The translations under genes were made by a program, and so were the position numbers. Under the pieces are notes generated by a model. It was given only the letters and a program-made list of their open reading frames with translations. It had not been told where the DNA came from and made no database searches. From Periplaneta americana (taxonomy: Eukaryota > Arthropoda > Insecta > Blattodea > Blattidae), in the NCBI RefSeq assembly GCF_040183065.1, contig NC_091123.1, positions 106,482,321 to 106,546,320 on the forward strand: a DNA stretch of 64,000 nt. The letters run 5' to 3'. Every line of letters starts with the position of its first letter. Position 1 is the stretch's first letter. Of the stretch, positions 1 through 11,095 are shown piece by piece.

Positions 1-216
1 AGTCAACAGTCATCACACAAGGAGCACACTCAATTGAGTGACTTGGTGGCCGGGACTCCTATAGTATATGCACTATTAGGCAAATGGTCTATGTAGATAT
101 TAATTTTTTGGATCCTACAAAATTATTTGTTATGGTTACTATTTGTTATTAACGGAGGGAGTCACAGCCACCAAGTCACTCAAGTGAGTGCGCTCCTTGT
201 GTGATGGCTGTTGACT
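1..216. repeat. Foldback (inverted-repeat) element around a SINE-like core
   Basis: Bases 1-59 and 158-216 are inverted copies of each other: the left arm begins AGTCAACAGTCATCACACAA and the reverse complement of the right arm begins AGTCAACAGCCATCACACAA. The arms match over about 58 bases with a few differences. The core (about 63-157), read on the minus strand, matches the body of the tRNA-headed SINE at 301-454, sharing the block TTAATAACAAATRGTAACCAT. The left end touches the window edge, so the element could start further upstream. It has no coding capacity. It could be a foldback MITE or two head-to-head SINE copies. Confidence 0.75.
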
Positions 217-300
217 TAAAAAAATGTCAACATATATAAGTCGAACACAGAGTAAGGACACTAAGGGAAAAGAACCAAAGGAGAAGGCAGTGGGTTGAAC

Positions 301-454
301 TTTGGAGTAGCTCAGTTGTTAGAGCACCCAGTGCATGGAACTGGGAGACCTGGGTTCGATCCTCAGTGCCAGAGAAAATTTTTCTCCATTAATAACAAAT
401 GGTAACCATCACAGATAATTCTGTAGTACTAAAAAATTAATCTCTACATAAATG
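301..454 (+). repeat. tRNA-headed SINE, short family
   Basis: A pol III A box (TAGCTCAGTTGT, 308-319) and B box (GGTTCGATCC, 353-362) have tRNA-like spacing. The head folds into a plausible cloverleaf with a CCCAGT/ACTGGG anticodon stem, but the acceptor stem pairs poorly. After the head comes a body shared with the core of the foldback at 1-216. I call it a SINE rather than a tRNA gene because of the body and the imperfect acceptor stem. Confidence 0.7.
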
Positions 455-1949
455 AAATTGTTATTTATAATGCATTAGCTGAGTTATAAGATATTTAACT
501 TAAATATTTTAAAAAATTAAAAGAAAAATGCTTTGGGTGTTTTGAGACGTATTATTCTTGTTACTGATTTCAGTTTGTTGGGCTTCCTTATATACCTATT
601 ATATGTAGCTAGTTTTTAAAGTGACAGAAGGCAGATTGAAGGTAGCATAATCCGTTCAGGGTTATTTTTGGATACAAGTTTTACTGTATTATAATTTTAC
701 ATAACAGGCAGTACATTCATATAGCAATGAAATTTCTCTGTGTGGAGCAGTATAAATTATTGTTTTTGTATGTGCTTATATTGTGTGTAAGCCAGCAAAT
801 GAAATTTCTTTTTTTAATATTTTATTGATATTTATTTCTCAGAAATGTAAAGCTACTTGCAAAGCAAGTCACACATATATAATTGCAAGTTAGAGATAGG
901 ATGGTAATTATCTTCATATCAAATACTAAGGACAATAGTAGTGTGTATCATTCATAGTATCAAAAGTATATTCGATATTTCTATATTTACTAAAACTTCA
1001 TGTTGATTTTCTTTCAAATTCAAATTTCAAATTGTTACAATATCTGCAAACTTTGCCGTCATCTTAGAGCATTGCAATTATACAAAGAACCACAGAGCAT
1101 GACAGTGGTAATGTCTTCCCTTGCTAGTCACTCTGTTCTCTGGTGGATGGCATATTCATTCTTTATACAGCTAAAACTTAAGTATTTTGAGTCCTTGTAA
1201 GACAGATTGTTACTACATAATTTCTGCGCTAACTGTCTTGAAGATTTGACGTCCAATTTCGCATCACTCTTATTTGCATATCATGGAGATTTTCTGTGAG
1301 GGTTCTCTTTGCATATTGCCTTTTTTATTGTTTAAAACAGAGCCCATTTCACGCCACTCCTTAAACAATTCAATGACATATTGCTTAAATAGCATCCGGA
1401 AAACATAGTCCAATTTTTGTCAAAGATTTCACATACTAGTATGGCTTTTTCACTAAGAGATCTCCAGGATGGATATTCGTTGCTCAGTAGTGTAACTAAC
1501 CATAGTTATTTTTACGACTACAGCCTCTTGTAAGAACACCAACGAAACTGACAATTGTTTGGTAATCTAAATCCAGTTGTGTATATCTGCAGACTGGCAT
1601 CACTCTGCCTCCTTGCTTATCAATTCCTGGCAATGAGTGAGCAAGCTAGTCAAGTCTTTTTTTTCCGCACTCTATACAAGTAAGACTGCAAGCTTTTCCT
1701 GCTACCTATCTGAAACAGAAAGGGACTGAAAGTTGTTGATATTTAAAAATTGTAGAGAATAAGAACGTAATCAAAACCATTTTTAAACACAATTTCCGTA
1801 ATATTTTCAAACAATGCTTAGTATACATTTTACTAAACAAGCAAGTTCATTTTGCATGTAGCACAGATTTGTCTGTCCTTTGATTTATACATTACAGTGC
1901 TGCTTTCTGATAAACAAGATGGTTTCTGTCATGCTTAAAGCCTCTGTTT
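455..1949. other. AT-rich stretch with no recognised feature
   Basis: No reading frame here has recognisable motifs. The longest open frames are short and rich in Phe, Ile and Lys, as expected of AT-rich non-coding DNA. Confidence 0.6.
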
Positions 1950-2318
1950 AAATATCTCAGCTGTGGCGAAAATGTGACTTGCGAGCACATTGTGGCTTGC
2001 AGTGATAACTGTGCTTTTCTCTTGCTTCCTACCTCTCCCAACCCTCACCCTCTCACTCACTAGAGTCAAACTCCGTTCCATTTGTATGTATTTGTCTATG
2101 CCTGCGAGTGGCGTATCGTCGTAATGTCTCTCTCGAAACCATGCACCTCTACAAAAACGAAAGTTTCAAGTAGGATGGGAGGACGCATTTTTTTGCTGCC
2201 AATATGGTGAGAATATTAAATGTATGATTTGTTCACAAGTATTATGAGGAAACGGTGTCTAACATAAAACGGCATTATACTACATGTCACTCATGAAACA
2301 TTAAAAGGTTAAGTAAGT

Positions 2319-2331
2319 GTTGTTGTTGTTG

Positions 2332-2396
<65 letters not shown>
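2319..2396. repeat. (TTG)n/(TTA)n microsatellite
   Basis: A short TTG run passes into about twenty TTA triplets immediately before a SINE head. A poly-leucine open frame across it has no biological meaning. Confidence 0.95.
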
Positions 2397-2690
2397 GGGC
2401 GGCCGGGTAGCTCAGTTGGTAGAGCAGCTGGCTACGGACTGGAAGGTCCGGGGTTCGATCCCAGGTGGTGACAGGATTTTTTCTCGTTGCCAAATTTTCA
2501 GAATGGCCCCGAGGTTCACTCGGTCTCCTATAAAATTGAGTACCGGGTCTTTCCTGGGGGTAAAAGGCGGTCAGAGTGTGGTGCCGACCACACCACCTCA
2601 TTCTAGTGCCAAGGTCATGGAAAGCATGGGGCTCTACCTCCATGCCTTCCAAGTGCCTTCATGGCATGTTACAGGGATACCTTTTTACAT
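2397..2690 (+). repeat. tRNA-headed SINE, about 290 bp family
   Basis: A box TAGCTCAGTTGG starts at 2408 and B box GGTTCGATCC at 2452. The head is followed by a body of about 230 bases and a T-rich/TTA tail. A minus-strand copy of the 3' half is at 12336-12450, which shows this is a dispersed family. I recall this sequence as abundant in cockroach DNA (memory only). It lies inside the hAT element 1958-3348, between two TTA microsatellites, so its target duplication cannot be read. Confidence 0.85.
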
Positions 2691-2737
2691 TATTATTATT
2701 ATTATTATTATTATTTATTATTATTATTATTATTATC
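2691..2737. repeat. (TTA)n microsatellite
   Basis: TTA triplets with one interruption directly follow the SINE, and probably grew from its simple-sequence tail or its target. Confidence 0.9.
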
Positions 2738-2871
2738 TCTGTACGTTGATCCTTTTTCAGCAGATGTATGAATAATGCGGTTAGATCTTCAATTTATTCT
2801 CACAGATTTACAATGTGATGTTAAATGAAAGCTAGATGTATGGACTTGACAAATGTTGAACTATCAAATCT

Positions 2872-3096
2872 TTGCCGAAAAATAAATATTCGAAGTTTCG
2901 TTTTTTCGCTTGCTCTGTTGAAGCCATGTTCGCTACAACTTACATTTGTGAAAAATTATTTTCAACAATGAAAATATTAAGAACCAAATTTAGATCACAA
3001 TTGACAGACAAATACCTTCGTGATGAACGACTGGCAGTAAGTGACATAATTCCTGATTTTGAAACTCTGTTGCAGAGACATTCTGAAGATAGTTAA
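2872..3096 (+). pseudogene. hAT transposase C-terminal (dimerisation) fragment
   Basis: The open frame of about 74 codons contains the series CEKLFSTMKILRTKFRSQLT followed by a DKYL segment. This resembles the C-terminal dimerisation region of hAT transposases and their domesticated relatives (ZBED/SCAN-domain and GTF2IRD2-like proteins), in which a Cys-Glu-x-x-Phe-Ser core precedes a K-x-R-x-x-L-T-D stretch. The N-terminal BED finger, RNase-H-like core and catalytic residues are absent from the enclosing element (1958-3348), so it is a remnant and not a gene. The TTG or ATG starts here have no support. The frame ends with a clean TAA and is followed by about 250 bp up to the right terminal repeat, which fits its being the 3' end of the original transposase. 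Confidence 0.65.
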
Positions 3097-3356
3097 TTTT
3101 AGGTTGTGATAATGTGTCCTATGTTTTCTTATGCATTTCTTTCTTCGTTACACATATTAAACATTAGTTTGTAACCTTATACTGTATAAAATTATATTTG
3201 AATGCTTGACATAAGGAAAATGGAAATCCCTTAATAAGTCAGACAGTTGCTTCACTTCCCCTTCGGGTGTCCGCCTCCTTCCATAGGTGCTATGCACGTT
3301 GCAGGTTACACAGTGGCTTGGTGCACGATCACATTTTCGCCACGGCTGAAATATCT

Positions 3357-5346
3357 GATTAATACACCTTTCTTCCAGAATTGAGGCTTTTCAGAATTTT
3401 TTTAGTTGTCCTCTTTCTTTTCCCCCTCTCTGATATAATTTTATATATTTATTGTGGCCAGCTTTGTGCATTCATTGTCATCTTACGTCTGCATCATCAG
3501 TTCTTCTACATTATCAGCATCAGAAACTTTAAGGATGAACCTTCAGACCTGTTCTGTTTCTAAGTGGTACTTAAACCCACTGTTCTTTCAGTTTCGTCCT
3601 TGGATATCTAACACTTTGCTTGTCATTGACTTTGTATTCCCATAAGCAATGTAGTGTCCTAGTTTCTAATTTTTTTCTTTGTGGCCTCTCTAATTTTCTC
3701 TAAATTTTTTATGAGTGAGCAGTAATCTTGTTCCCTTTTATACTAATTATGTTGATAAGTTTATACACTATAGAAATTTCATTTTGTTCTTTCTTTTCTT
3801 CTAACAGGTTGTTGATGCATAAGCTTGTAGTGTTTTTATTTCCCGTTGTAAGAAATTTGTTTGGAATTTGTCAGTTGTCATTTTAACATCATAGTATTGT
3901 GTTACAGAATGTATCTTCAGTTTTTCAATTTATAAGAAAATTTGTTTTAAGTATGGGTTAAAGAAAATTGAATTACTAGTAGTAGGTGTAAATCATTTGT
4001 AAGATTCTTTGCAGTGACCACTGAAAGATTTTCAACTCATCAGAACACATTGAACATTTGTGTCATTTTGAGCAGAACATGGTCTTCTGGATCTTGGAAA
4101 ATCTCTCATCCTTTGCTGCCAAAACATTCCACCAAACATCGAATCATTAATTCAGAGGGCAGATTTCGACTATGACAATAGGCTTGTATCTGGATTATGT
4201 AACTTTCCATAATCAATCTCCCAGACATACTTAAAAGTTCTGAAAAGAAAAATTATTAATAATAATAAATTTAAAGAAGATATGTAATTTTTCAACACCT
4301 TCGTGACTTTCGCTCTTTTCATGTTACATCAGCTGATACAGTACACTCTGAATACAAGGATGATTGTAATTTCCAAACTTGAAAGCAGAATATTACATGC
4401 TTAATGTCATAGTCTTGAAATACACATATAAAATTATGCTGTGTGGTCAAATACTTGAGGTACGAAGTGTGATTTTCTTTGTAGGTATTTAATTTTAAAA
4501 TTCAGGGATGACTGGTCACTCTATAAGTCATATTTATACATTGAAGTAACAGACGAAAAGCCTTGCACTCCAGAGCAATATTTAATATTTACATGATGTA
4601 AGAGCAGATGTGTATGATTAGAAGTACTAGACCATCGAATGAGGAAGCTACTATCTATTAGTTTAGCATCTGTTACAAAGAAGTAAAAGGTCATTTTTTT
4701 AAGAGAATATTCTCTATATGTTTATTAAAAACATACAGTTGTTGATCTGAACCGTTTTGGTCAGAAAAAGCCTTCCATTGTGTAAGTAAGTCCATATAAA
4801 GGCTCATAAATTCTACCTTAATTTATATTAACTTTGTTTTTATATGACATTTATCGAGGATACGAAATGTATAGTGTTATTTCTGGATATATTTGTAAGT
4901 CTATATTATTTAGATTTGTCTTTCATTATATTAGAATTTATTTGGAATGTGATTTTTTTTCGAGTGAACAAGATACATTACCTAAAGTCTTGTGATATTA
5001 ATAAATTTAATTCACTTAAATTCAACCAAATTTAATTAAGTAGTAGAATTTGAGTCTATAGATGAGATAACAATATTGATTATTAGCACTCATGTTCACA
5101 TTAGAATCCGTATTTATTGTTCACCATTGATTCACTCTTCATATATGACTTTCTTTGTATCGTCTGTAACCATGATATTCAATCTACAGTATACCTACAA
5201 AACAGGAAAAAATGTAAACTTCTCCGCAAATAATGGGGACAATAAACTCATTTATTCATTTCAGTGTCTTATTATGTGTAAAGCATTGAAATATGTTGCT
5301 TTCTAATTATAAGGTTTGAGATCAGTTCAATTAGCCTTCTGGTATC
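3357..5346. other. AT-rich stretch with no recognised feature
   Basis: I see only short open frames with biased composition, no terminal repeats and no splice-bounded coding blocks I could defend. Confidence 0.55.
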
Positions 5347-5541
5347 TCAGTTTAGTTTCGGAAGGTTCTTCAATTTCCGGAAGTTCAGTTTTTGGCAATG
5401 AAGCAGATGTCCTTTGTTCATTTTGGTATTCTGGCCTTTGCAGATGGCACAATGTTCAGAATTTATAATTTTGAAGTGAGGAATGTGTGCTGCAAGACAT
5501 AATGCCTGGTGTTCAATTGGAAGTTTACAATCGCTGCTTTT
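5347..5541 (-). pseudogene. Cys/His-rich C-terminal tail of a LINE-type polyprotein (possible)
   Basis: The minus strand is open for about 64 codons ending at TGA (5349-5347). It contains an HCAICKGQNTKMNKGHLLHC pattern, that is Cys-x2-Cys followed by His-x3-Cys. Arrays like this follow the RT/RNase-H region in several arthropod non-LTR retrotransposons. Nothing upstream on the minus strand (5542-7700) continues the polyprotein, so at best it is a truncated 3' end. It could also be an unrelated short zinc-binding exon. The composition is less AT-biased than its surroundings, which is why I keep it. Confidence 0.35.
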
Positions 5542-5559
5542 CTAGGTTTGGTTTTGTTC

Positions 5560-7719
5560 CCTTGTCATGTGTCCCTATGGTGGGATAGATTGATGCTTCT
5601 GTGAAGAATAATTCTGTAGTTCACTTTACTGTAGTGTAAGCTCTTTAACTGTCGTTGTGTCCAAATAAATAGGTTAAGATTTTCGTGGAATATGGGATTG
5701 CGACAAAATGACAATGGGTATCGCAATGTTGTGAGATGGTGTTTCAGTAATCTTCTTCGTTGTGGGTAGAAATTTATTTTTTACGAGTAAAATTTCCCTC
5801 TACTTCTCCTACCTACCTTTTCACTGTTGGACATAATTGCGATGTTATTTACAACTTTACTTAATTTGATTACTATTAGATAAAATGAATGTCACTGGAT
5901 GCCTGTTTCCAATAACTGGGCCATACAACCGCAATGTGAAAAAATGATGTAACGTTCTATAATTGTGAGTTCAATAATCCCTATCCCAGTGTAAGGATAA
6001 AGGACCAATGAAAATTCTGATAAACGATTCTGTATTGCATCATCAGTAAGAAGGTTATGGATATCAAAGTCTCATATTGCTATGACTCAAGCTACCTATA
6101 GTCATTCCCCTCCCTGATTGTCTCACTGATATTTCTCCATTCTCAGACTATCTGCCTTGAAGAAGTATTCAACAGAGTCGCACAATATTCAATATTCATA
6201 ATAATTCTAGAATCTAGTTGGGGAAATGCTAAAGAATAACAAATAAAATATTGCTAAATAAGCCTGGAAAAGTTGTCAAAAACACCCTCTTTTACTTCAT
6301 TTTCCCTCAAGGCATCATTTGTAGGGTAGCTGTCGAGCTGGTAGCATTTCATCCATTGTAACTGACAACTACTTCAGTTGGGGGTCTGTTTCTATACCAG
6401 CTGCTACCCCTGACCACTGCAATGGATAGATTGTTGTGTTGGGAGGATTTTCAACTGGCATGCCATTCGATGTGAAAAGGATTAACAACAAATTTTCACA
6501 GCTGATTTTCATTGCCCTGGCGGCTGCAAAAGTATAGATTCATAATGAGATTAAAATAAGCCAATTTTCACTATCAGTAGTGTAAACAATTTTTGCAGAA
6601 CAATTTTTTGTCCTCAGGATTAGCATTGTTTTTGGCACGTGGTGGTACAAGTAAAATGTTGCAATGCAGCCAACAGTTGCAGGAGAAGCCTTAAGCATGG
6701 TAGCAATTTGTGGTTAGACAATGGAAAGAATTACAATACTGATAAATTATGTGCAGCGGAGGTGCGAAGGTTGAAATAAAATTTTGAGAAAGCTTTCAGT
6801 CCATATTCCTTAGTTCTCTGAGCAAGAAGCGAAACTTAAGTAAAATTCTTTTCAGGTGAGGTGTGATAATTTTTCAATTCTGAGGAAGAGGAATAGCATT
6901 GCCCCTGGTGCCTGTAGCTTTGTTATGATAAGTTCAGTTTTTATTGTTTGAATGCTGATACATTAATAATTACATTACACAGAGTATATCATAATGATTA
7001 GCATATTGCACTCTTTATTTACTAACTACAATTGAACTAATAGGCCACATTCCATCGTGTAACATTTGTGGCAGCTATAATACATAGATTCAAAGACTAC
7101 AGCAGCTAGAAAAAAGTAACTAGTAGCAAGAAAGGACCAGTGCTTATTAGTTGATCTTGAGTGAAACGCTGGGTTGAGGCACAGGAAGAGGGGGAGTAAG
7201 GACACTAATTGAGGAGTAGCGCAGTATTCAAGCCAGTATAACTCATAATAGTGTTGAGCTAGGCTGTTTCTGGTGTCAAATCGTTCGTAAAGGATGTACA
7301 AGTACCATTGACTTAGTGATCACTAATTGCAAATATGTTCAGAATTTTAGAAATCGTGTCTCAAGTGATAGATCTTGTCGAGACGAATCCAACAAGTCCA
7401 AACCCCACCAATGCTGAATGATGCAGAAGGTACAGAGAACGAAAGAAAGAAGAGGCCGGGTGGTGTGCTGAGGCTAGTGCAAGCACAGTAAGTGCATCAC
7501 TCCCAGTACTGGTACCAATGGAGGATGTAAGAAGTAATCATGTCAAAATTATTATAGTGGGATTCACATAAGATTAGTTCTTAAAAAGCTAATATGGTTG
7601 TCTTTTCAATGTTGCTGAAGCTAATATGGTCGTCTTTTCAGTGTTGCTGTTATCAGATATCGCCAAAGCAGATAAAATCACAATGCCCATATCAAACGTC
7701 TAGATTTAATGTTCCTAAT
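5560..7719. other. Gene-empty stretch
   Basis: No recognisable protein, tRNA or terminal-repeat structure. The minus-strand frame at 7026-7301 has no domain and no start context, and I left it out. Confidence 0.5.
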
Positions 7720-8480
7720 TATTCAGGTGAGGAATACAATGCGTGCAGTTCTCCATTCTCCTGTAGCTTCATCCCTCCTAGCCCCAAATATTTTCCTAAG
7801 CACTTTATTCTCGAACACCTTAACCTCTATTCCTCTCTCAAAGTGAAAGTCAAGTTTCACAACCATATAGAACAATTTTATTGGTATTATAACTTTTTTT
7901 ATAAATTCTAACTTTCAGATTTTTTGAGAGCAAACTGGATGACAAAAGCTTCTCAACCAAATAATAACAGGCATTTCCCATATTTATTCTGTGTTTAATT
8001 TCCTCATGAGTGTCATTTACATTTGAAGAGTTCGCGGGAAAAACGATGAATGTCACAGTTTTGTTAAGGTTAATGTCATTATCTAATTCAATGGATCACT
8101 GCGAAATTTAATGTTGTTCTTATGAAAAATGGTAAAAAGGAGAATTATCACCACGAATACAGTAATCCTTTTCTTTATTTTCTATAGAAACAGCACTACA
8201 TCTTGCAGTTATAGACTCAATTAGATCATTATCTAATCCTTAATGGAAATGTGACATTCAACGTTTTTCCCGCCAACTCATTTGTTACTGTTGCTCGAAG
8301 ATATTTGAACTTTTCCATCTTTTCAAAGGATAAATTTCCAATTTTTACATTTCCATTTTGTACAATGTTCTGGTCACGAGACATAATCATATACTTTGTC
8401 TTTTCGGGATTTACTTCCAAACCTATCTCTTTACTTGCTTCAAGTAAAATTCCCGGGTTTTCCCTAATAGTTTGTGGATA
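7720..8480 (-). pseudogene. RTE-type LINE reverse transcriptase fragment, split by a MITE
   Basis: On the minus strand, 8480-8280 encodes the post-catalytic RT segment EVNPEKTKYMIMSRDQN followed by a KFKYL thumb motif. After the MITE at 8028-8279 the protein resumes with INMGNACYYLVEKLLSSSLL and, after frameshifts, YGCET and a VFE(N)KVL-like block. The same protein region is in the larger LINE at 12618-15941, so the two are related copies. The catalytic YADD segment, the endonuclease and the 3' tail are missing. It is a truncated, decayed insertion with no intact frame. Confidence 0.8.
8028..8279. mobile_element. MITE inserted in the LINE fragment
   Basis: The terminal inverted repeats are about 29 bp. 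The left (8028-8056) starts GAGTTCGCGGGAAAAACGAT and the reverse complement of the right (8251-8279) starts GAGTTGGCGGGAAAAACGTT. The inner 190 bp also tends to be self-complementary. It interrupts the RT reading frame of the surrounding LINE, and ATTTG is repeated at both borders as part of an imperfect target duplication. It has no coding capacity. Confidence 0.8.
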
Positions 8481-8913
8481 ATGCTGGTGAACCCTTCTTT
8501 CCAGTTAGACAAACAGATGCCTGATAGGACTCAAAGCCGGCGATGATCATCAAGAAGTGGTTTCTTTATCAGTGTACATCGCTGACAATTCTCATTTGTT
8601 TTGCTACCATAACTCGATTCAATATTTCTACATGGCCTTCTCTAAATATTGATTATTGAACATGTATGCGGCAATGTGCGTCCTGAATTTGCCTCAGAAG
8701 TAATATCCTTTTATGATCTGCGTTGCGTCTAATGATCTATGTTGGCGATCATCACTGTAAAGAAACGTGTGCATTCATTTTAACTGCTAGCAACTCCAGG
8801 CGACAATCACCGTAAACAAACCTCAGCTTTAGAGTACCTACAATTGAGCCAGACTTCGCAAAGCGACTTCAACCATTCCACTGATAATTCTATAATAAGT
8901 ATAAAAAACTTGT
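8481..8913. other. No recognised feature
   Basis: Unassigned sequence between the LINE fragment and the piggyBac-like element, with somewhat higher GC than its surroundings. I see no frame or repeat structure. Confidence 0.5.
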
Positions 8914-9479
8914 TTAACACTAGAAGAACCAACTGATCATTTGACTCATTTCGATATTTAATTTATCTGTACCTCCTCTGTGTATTAGCTCATCAAGTTA
9001 GTTCTTCAGGACTTCTAGTGAATTTACTCTCTTTAGATCCTTTGAAAATTTCAAGTCCCTATCATTATTTATGGGCGTAAAAGTATACGTAGTTACTAGA
9101 AGGACCAACACAGGTCATTTTTACTGGTCTGCACTGTCTTCTTTCCATGCAGCAGCAAACTACAAATATTGCTGTTTTATGATCGTCTTATGCCATCTAA
9201 CAAAGAACTCAATACATTGTCCTCATGTGACAAGTTTGCTGAATGTATGTGGCAAGTTTTCATATTACCGAAAATATTCCCTTTACGTAGACTGGTTGAT
9301 ACTCAAAACATACGAACGATAATAGGGAGTTTATAACCTCTTTCCTGTGACATTACAATACAGTCAATATATTTTGGATGGCAGTGGCAATTCTTTTGAC
9401 AACTGTGTGAAGTATTTCATTAGTCTATCTCAAGATTCCTATTCGCCATTGCCCATTTACTGTAGTTATTTTGCAAACA

Positions 9480-10269
9480 TGGCACGAAAGGGTTTGAGCA
9501 ATGAACTTCTAGTATGAAAGATTATGAGTGATGAGAATTCCGCATTATTTAGAAACATTGTCAGAAATAGATTCGGAAAGAGAATACCCAGTTAGTGTTT
9601 GTGACGAAGATGAAAATGAGACTGGTGATCTTAATTATATCTTGCAAGATGACCAGCCTCATGGTCTAGTGGTCAGAGCTGGCTATAGTTCATGAGGTCC
9701 CGGGTTCGATTCCCGGTTATAGCACAGGAATGTTTCCTTAAAGGGGATTATTCCTGTGTTCGTCCATGGTCTGGAATTTAGGTTAAGTTTAGATTTAAGA
9801 CCTCTCCTGGCATCACATTATCATAATCATCCTATCACATCATCAGGGTAATGTAACTCCGCCTTCCAGGCGCCCCAACCTCAGAAGTGAGTTACAACTA
9901 AGCCACGGCCAGGAGAGAAGACCAGAAATGTCGAAAAGACAACCTGGTGGCATTGGATTAAAAAAAAAAAAAAAAATCTTGCAAGATTATATATCCCAGC
10001 AGTGTCTAGGAAACCAAGGAGGAAGACCTGTCAGATTGGAGGGTGTCATAGCAGAAATAAGACATCACATGTCTGCACAAAGTGTAACAAATTTTTGTGG
10101 CCAATGTTCTGAAAGAATCATGTATGTGTGTGCAAGATATGATTATAATAATCAATATATGATAGATACATTCAGAAAACACAAAATATATATTTCAAAA
10201 TTATTTAATGTAAAATTGAGTGAACATGATATTAAGAACAGAATTGCATCTGAGAAATGGCAGAATTAA
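9480..10269 (+). pseudogene. piggyBac-type transposase remnant (N- and C-terminal pieces)
   Basis: The frame starts at ATG 9480 with MARKGLSNELL. After a frameshift it continues as an acidic stretch (SEIDSEREYPVSVCDEDENE) typical of piggyBac N termini. The SINE at 9651-9975 interrupts it. Beyond the SINE (9976-10269) the text goes RPVRLEG, RHHM, then FCGQC and YVCARYD, resembling the Cys-rich C-terminal domain of piggyBac proteins with some cysteines lost. The roughly 400-residue DDD catalytic core between these pieces is missing, probably through an older internal deletion. It is not functional. The family call leans on the TTAA-bounded element more than on the protein. Confidence 0.55.
9651..9975 (+). 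repeat. tRNA-headed SINE with poly(A), inside piggyBac-like element
   Basis: The head CCTCATGGTCTAGTGGTCAG carries A-box-like TGGTCTAGTGG, and the B box GGTTCGATTCC is followed by a body of about 250 bp and an A run. The element is flanked by a perfect 12-bp duplication, ATCTTGCAAGAT (9639-9650 and 9976-9987), so both borders are exact. This family differs from the other SINEs in the window. Confidence 0.92.
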
Positions 10270-10539
10270 TATGCTAGTACTTATACATAGTTAATAAAAC
10301 AAATTTTTTCATCTAAACATAACCATTTTTTCTTAAAAGAAGAGTGTATTGTGGTCTCAAATTTTGTTCTGAAATTATTAACTCTCAACTCTTTATTATA
10401 GCCACTAAGTCTGTAGTAAGATGATATTTCAAAATGAAAGCTGCTAATGAGACAGAAATTGACGATAAAACGTGCATTTCAAAATGACCGGTGCTGGTCG
10501 TACTAGGTAGTTTGAAAGTCCCAGTCTTTGTAGTGTTAA

Positions 10540-11026
10540 TTTTAACAGCAAAAGAAACATTCCACTGAAACCCTTATGGTAAAACTAAAAATCTGGTTTC
10601 ATTTTTTACAGTAAAGATATGATAAAACGTAAAATAACCTTGTATTTGTATATTTTCGGATTATATTCAAAAGCTAAAACTGATATTTAATGTAGCTACC
10701 AACTTATTAAGGGTAGTTAATTCACTACATTATGCAAATGTTTAACGAGTACCGTACAATATGATTACCAGATTTATTACAGAAAACACTGGGGGTCCGC
10801 CAAAATGAAATGTAAGCTTCAAAAGGTTCATCACACTCCATATTTGGAAACCACTGATCTAGGCTATGGCAAAATATAAGGACAATAAATAATGACTATA
10901 AGATGCAATGTTGCAAATGTAAGATATTTACAGGGCAAAGAATAGAGCACAATACATTAATAGAAAATAATGTATAAGGGTAAATCCACGGTAATGAACG
11001 GGACAATCATACAAGTTGTTCAGTAA

Positions 11027-11029
<3 letters not shown>
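10540..11029. other. No recognised feature
   Basis: AT-rich sequence to the right of the piggyBac-like element, with no supported frame or repeat. Confidence 0.5.

Positions 11030-11091
<62 letters not shown>
11030..11091. repeat. (TA)n microsatellite
   Basis: About thirty uninterrupted TA units. Confidence 0.97.

Positions 11092-11095
<4 letters not shown>

Larger units (their letters stand above)
1958..3348 (+). mobile_element. hAT DNA transposon, internally deleted, with nested SINE
   Basis: The ends are inverted repeats: the left starts CAGCTGTGGCGAAAATGTGA and the reverse complement of the right starts CAGCCGTGGCGAAAATGTGA. The element is flanked on both sides by the same 8 bases, AAATATCT (1950-1957 and 3349-3356), the target-site size typical of hAT elements. 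Inside, only the C-terminal end of a hAT transposase remains (2872-3096). A microsatellite and a tRNA-SINE (2397-2690) sit in the middle. It is 1391 bp including those insertions and cannot be autonomous. Confidence 0.9.
8914..10539 (+). mobile_element. piggyBac-like element (TTAA ends), deleted, with nested SINE
   Basis: The borders are TTAA (8914-8917) followed by CACTAGAAGAACC, and on the other side the inverted CACTACAAAGACT followed by TTAA (10536-10539). TTAA duplication with a CACTA-type terminal repeat is the piggyBac signature. A second TIR-like motif, ACTAGAAGGACCAACACAGG, lies subterminally near 9095 and has an inverted partner near 10480-10505. Inside are an acidic N-terminal piece and a Cys-rich C-terminal piece of a transposase, separated by a SINE. 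The catalytic core is gone. Confidence 0.8.

Noticed and set aside
301..375. Possible tRNA gene
   Set aside because: The A and B boxes are present, but the acceptor stem pairs poorly and a SINE body follows. The same holds for the tRNA-like heads at 2397, 9651, 13402, 15668 and 35415.
2317..2775. Poly-leucine open frame across the microsatellite and SINE
   Set aside because: It is a TTG/TTA repeat read as Leu, running into a tRNA-SINE.
7026..7301. 91-codon minus-strand frame
   Set aside because: No domain, start context or splice support.
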